Part shown: piece after piece, positions 5,561 through 7,311 of the stretch
How positions within the stretch are numbered: position 1 is the stretch's first letter
Layout: every line of letters begins with the position of its first letter
Assembly (NCBI GenBank): GCA_947254465.1
Contig: CAMYEU010000084.1
Location: 1-7,311, forward strand
Length of the DNA: 7,311 nucleotides
Direction of reading: 5' to 3'
Origin: an uncultured Gemella sp.
GTDB taxonomy: Bacteria; Bacillota; Bacilli; Staphylococcales; Gemellaceae
Notes under the pieces: generated by a model
Seen by the model: only the letters and a program-made list of their open reading frames with translations
What the model was told of the DNA's origin: nothing
Databases searched by the model: none
Program-made: the position numbers and the translations under genes

Positions 5561-5905
5561 ATGAAAAAAGAATATAGAGTAAAAAGAAGTCAAGATTTTG
5601 ATAATATTATAAGAAAAAAACAATCTTTTGCGAATAGACAGTTTGTTATTTATTATCAAAAAAATAATTTAGACCATATGCGTTTGGGGATTTCTGTTAG
5701 TAAAAAATTAGGAAAAGCCTTTGAACGTAATAAAATAAAAAGATATATACGAGAAACTTTTAAAACAAGAAAAGAATTTGTTAAAAACTATGATATTATA
5801 GTGATTGCAAGACCTGGTGCTAAAGAATTGCCATTTTTAGAATTTGGTAGCAGTATCGATCATGTTTTAAAAAGATCAAAACTTATGAAAGCGAAGAGGA
5901 GTTAA
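5561..5905 (+). CDS. rnpA: Ribonuclease P protein component
   Basis: This encodes the basic protein subunit of RNase P, which with the rnpB RNA removes the 5' leader from precursor tRNAs. Its 114 residues are normal for the family. The N-terminal MKKEYRVKRSQDFDNII matches the usual start. RLGISVSKKLGKAFERN (41-57) and the conserved RNR helix RNKIKRYIRE (56-65) are the diagnostic motifs, followed by DIIVIARPGA (78-87). The start is the ATG at 5561 with a modest AAAGG site upstream. The end of the gene supplies the ribosome binding site (GAGGAG, 5896-5901) for jag, whose ATG is two bases after the stop, so the two are translationally close and surely cotranscribed. In most Bacillota yidC/spoIIIJ lies between these two genes; here it does not. 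Confidence 0.97.
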   Translation: MKKEYRVKRSQDFDNIIRKKQSFANRQFVIYYQKNNLDHMRLGISVSKKLGKAFERNKIKRYIRETFKTRKEFVKNYDIIVIARPGAKELPFLEFGSSIDHVLKRSKLMKAKRS

Positions 5906-5907
5906 GA

Positions 5908-6786
5908 ATGGAAAAAGAATATTATTATGTTGGAGTTACTGTAGATGAGGCTATTAAAAAAGGATTAAAAGACCTAGCTTTATCAGAAGATGCAGTAAAA
6001 ATTGAAGTAATCGAAGGTGGTAGCGCAGGTATTTTCGGTTTATTCAAAAAAGAAGCAAAAGTAAAATTAGTTCCATTAGATGAAGATTATAATAAAGAAG
6101 AAGCTGTTAAATTAGCTAAAACAACTGAAGAAGTAGTTGAGGTTGAAAAAGTAGTCGAAAAAGAACAAGAAGTTGAAGTAAAAATAACAGAAAAAGAAGA
6201 AGTTGTTGAAGAAAAAGTAGTTGCCCAAGAAGTTCACACAGAAGAAACAAAACCAGAAGTAGAAGAAACTGTTGTTACAGCTGAACACGATGAAGAACCT
6301 GTAAAAAAAGCTAAAAGAGAAGATTATATCGTAAAAAATAAAGATCGTATTGTAAATTATCTACAAAATATTGTTGTTGCGATGGGATATCCTGATGCGA
6401 CTGTAGATTTTAGAGAAGATGGTAATCGTCACTTTACTTTAAATATTAAAACAGAAGAAAACACTAGTTTAATAATTGGTAAACGTGGAATAACTTTAAA
6501 CAGTTTACAGTTTTTAGTTAATAACTACGCTAAAAAATTCAGTTCACACTACTTCAGAATAGAAGTTGATTGTGATGATTACAGAGAAAATCGTAAGAAA
6601 ACATTAGAAGAATTAGCGTTAAACTTAGCTAAAAAATCTAAAAAAATCGGAAAACCTGTTGAATTAGAACCAATGACAAGCATTGAAAGAAAAATTATTC
6701 ACAATGCCTTAACAGGAATTAAAAATGTTGAAACAGAATCACGTGGTGAGGAGCCACACAGATATTTAGTTATTACAGCTAAATAG
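5908..6786 (+). CDS. jag: RNA-binding protein Jag/KhpB (EloR)
   Basis: This encodes a cytoplasmic RNA-binding protein of 292 residues. The Jag N-terminal domain is at 1-55 (VGVTVDEAIKKGL at 8-20; GIFGLFKKEA at 41-50). A Glu/Val/Lys-rich, low-complexity linker of about 80 residues follows (58-140). The KH domain is at about 145-220 with the GKRG loop (191-194), and the R3H domain at 225-290 with R261-x3-H265 and GEEPHRYLVI (280-289). B. subtilis Jag is about 208 residues; this one is longer because of the linker, as in streptococcal KhpB/EloR. In streptococci it pairs with KhpA and governs cell elongation, and is a target of the Ser/Thr kinase StkP in its linker; whether that holds here is inference. 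The start is set by GAGGAG six bases upstream. Confidence 0.95.
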   Translation: MEKEYYYVGVTVDEAIKKGLKDLALSEDAVKIEVIEGGSAGIFGLFKKEAKVKLVPLDEDYNKEEAVKLAKTTEEVVEVEKVVEKEQEVEVKITEKEEVVEEKVVAQEVHTEETKPEVEETVVTAEHDEEPVKKAKREDYIVKNKDRIVNYLQNIVVAMGYPDATVDFREDGNRHFTLNIKTEENTSLIIGKRGITLNSLQFLVNNYAKKFSSHYFRIEVDCDDYRENRKKTLEELALNLAKKSKKIGKPVELEPMTSIERKIIHNALTGIKNVETESRGEEPHRYLVITAK

Positions 6787-6794
6787 GAGGCCTA

Positions 6795-7169
6795 ATGAAG
6801 TCAGTATTAATAGTTGATGATAGTTCATATTATAGAAGTCGTGGAGCAGAAATTGCTAGTCGAGCAGGATATAAGTGTCATTATGCAGAAAATGGCGAAC
6901 AAGCTGTGAGAATGTATAGAAGGATACAACCAGATTTTGTAACGATGGATATTTGTATGCCGATAATGGATGGTTTAGAGGCGACGAAAGAAATTTGTAC
7001 GAAGTTTCCTGGTGCAAAAGTGCTTATCTGCAGTAGTGTTGGCGAAGTACCTGTGTATAAAAGACAAGCATTTGCTAATGGAGCATGTGGTGTACTGCCA
7101 AAAGAGTATGATTTAGATGACTTAGAATTCGCTATTTCAGAAATTGAACTTATGAACGAAGAGAATTAA
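6795..7169 (+). CDS. Stand-alone CheY-like receiver (response regulator) protein
   Basis: This encodes a 124-residue protein made only of a receiver domain, with no DNA-binding or enzymatic output. The acidic pair is D8-D9, the phospho-acceptor D52 (in TMDICMPIMDG, 50-60), the switch serine S80 and the conserved lysine K103 (in GVLPKEY, 99-105), so it should be phosphorylatable. Length is typical for CheY. AGGAGG (6785-6790) overlaps the jag stop, four bases before the ATG, so it is the last gene of rnpA-jag-receiver. No histidine kinase or chemotaxis gene is in the window, so its kinase and its target are unknown. A hand count gives about 37% GC against about 32% in sampled parts of jag, a slight hint of separate origin. 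I cannot assign a gene name. Confidence 0.92.
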   Translation: MKSVLIVDDSSYYRSRGAEIASRAGYKCHYAENGEQAVRMYRRIQPDFVTMDICMPIMDGLEATKEICTKFPGAKVLICSSVGEVPVYKRQAFANGACGVLPKEYDLDDLEFAISEIELMNEEN

Positions 7170-7173
7170 TATC

Positions 7174-7194
7174 TTATTAAAAACTTTTTAATAA
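7174..7194. repeat. AT-only perfect palindrome after the receiver gene
   Basis: TTATTAAAAA (7174-7183) and TTTTTAATAA (7185-7194) are exact inverted repeats around a single C. As RNA it would be a weak hairpin just before the main terminator. It could be an accessory termination element or a chance effect of composition. Confidence 0.45.
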
Positions 7195-7200
7195 AATAAT

Positions 7201-7244
7201 AAAAAATGAGTAGTTTGGAGATTTATCCAAGCTACTTATTTTTT
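7201..7244. terminator. Bidirectional terminator after rnpA-jag-receiver
   Basis: Bases 7201-7219 pair with 7226-7244 over 19 positions with two G-T wobbles and a six-base loop (7220-7225). The centre is GAGTAGTTTGGA against TCCAAGCTACTT. An A-run leads in and a T-run leads out, so it can end transcripts from both strands. It starts 31 bases after the receiver stop. Confidence 0.93.
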
Positions 7245-7261
7245 GTGGTTCTACAAAATTT

Positions 7262-7311
7262 AGGACTGATGAGAAGAGTCATGAGCTTAAAGCTCAGGAA
7301 TCCTTTTTTTT
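7262..7311 (+). other. Unassigned potentially structured sequence at the window edge
   Basis: AGGACTGA (7262-7269) can pair with TCAG (7294-7297) and TCCT (7301-7304), leaving GAA bulged, followed by a run of at least seven T to the window end. Alternatives compete with this fold: GACT (7264-7267) with AGTC (7277-7280), and TGAGC (7282-7286) with GCTCA (7292-7296). It may be a terminator, a leader RNA or part of an intergenic repeat. The window ends inside the T-run, so its extent is unknown. Confidence 0.4.

Noticed and set aside
5477..5659. A 60-codon minus-strand reading frame overlapping the rnpA start
   Set aside because: It is antisense to the certain rnpA gene, has a biased Phe/Asn/Leu composition expected from the opposite strand of AT-rich DNA, and resembles nothing I know.
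7265..7300. Hammerhead ribozyme, suggested by CTGATGAG at 7266-7273
   Set aside because: The second conserved core strand GAAA and a stem II between the two are absent, and no proper cleavage triplet with flanking stems can be drawn.
44..7311. tRNA, rRNA, CRISPR array or toxin-antitoxin/phage defence genes
   Set aside because: No cloverleaf, rRNA signature, regularly spaced repeat or defence-type protein was seen; the window is an origin region with housekeeping genes.

Overview
The window is a bacterial replication origin neighbourhood from an AT-rich, low-GC Gram-positive organism (Bacillota, Bacilli-like; roughly 30% GC by eye). Gene content and the mix of Staphylococcus-like and Streptococcus-like traits would fit something like Gemella, but the genus is a guess from memory. 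Bases 1-43 are not genomic: they are an Illumina Nextera (Tn5) adapter end, so the window starts at the ragged end of a draft contig.

Layout, left to right. An MFS permease of the CynX/NimT type (minus strand) with its terminator occupies 155-1407. A 178-bp repeat with terminal inverted repeats follows (1432-1609). Then come dnaN (1686-2825) and dnaA (2983-4467), both on the minus strand. Their 157-bp spacer carries what looks like the unwinding site of the origin: DnaA boxes, a GC-rich spacer and DnaA-trios. Upstream of dnaA is the main DnaA-box cluster (4535-4851). A second copy of the repeat, in opposite orientation (4919-5095), follows it. To the right, on the plus strand, are rpmH with its own terminator, then a tight unit rnpA - jag/khpB - orphan CheY-like receiver (5561-7169) ending at a strong, probably bidirectional terminator (7201-7244). 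The right edge holds an unassigned, possibly structured sequence cut off by the window end.

How it works together. All genes diverge from the origin between dnaA and rpmH, so all are transcribed away from it, co-directionally with the forks. DnaA binds the boxes upstream of its own gene and those in the dnaA-dnaN spacer, the bipartite arrangement known from Bacillus subtilis. DnaN is the sliding clamp. RpmH (ribosomal protein L34) and RnpA (protein subunit of RNase P) serve translation and tRNA maturation. Jag/KhpB is an RNA-binding regulator linked in related bacteria to cell elongation and division.

Main oddities: yidC is missing from its usual place between rnpA and jag; a receiver-only response regulator stands where mnmE is often found; dnaA starts with TTG; the DnaA signature loop is one residue short while most boxes read TTATTCACA; a nine-base motif GTTATTAAC recurs in both origin lobes; and two inverted copies of a mobile-looking repeat flank dnaN-dnaA-oriC.
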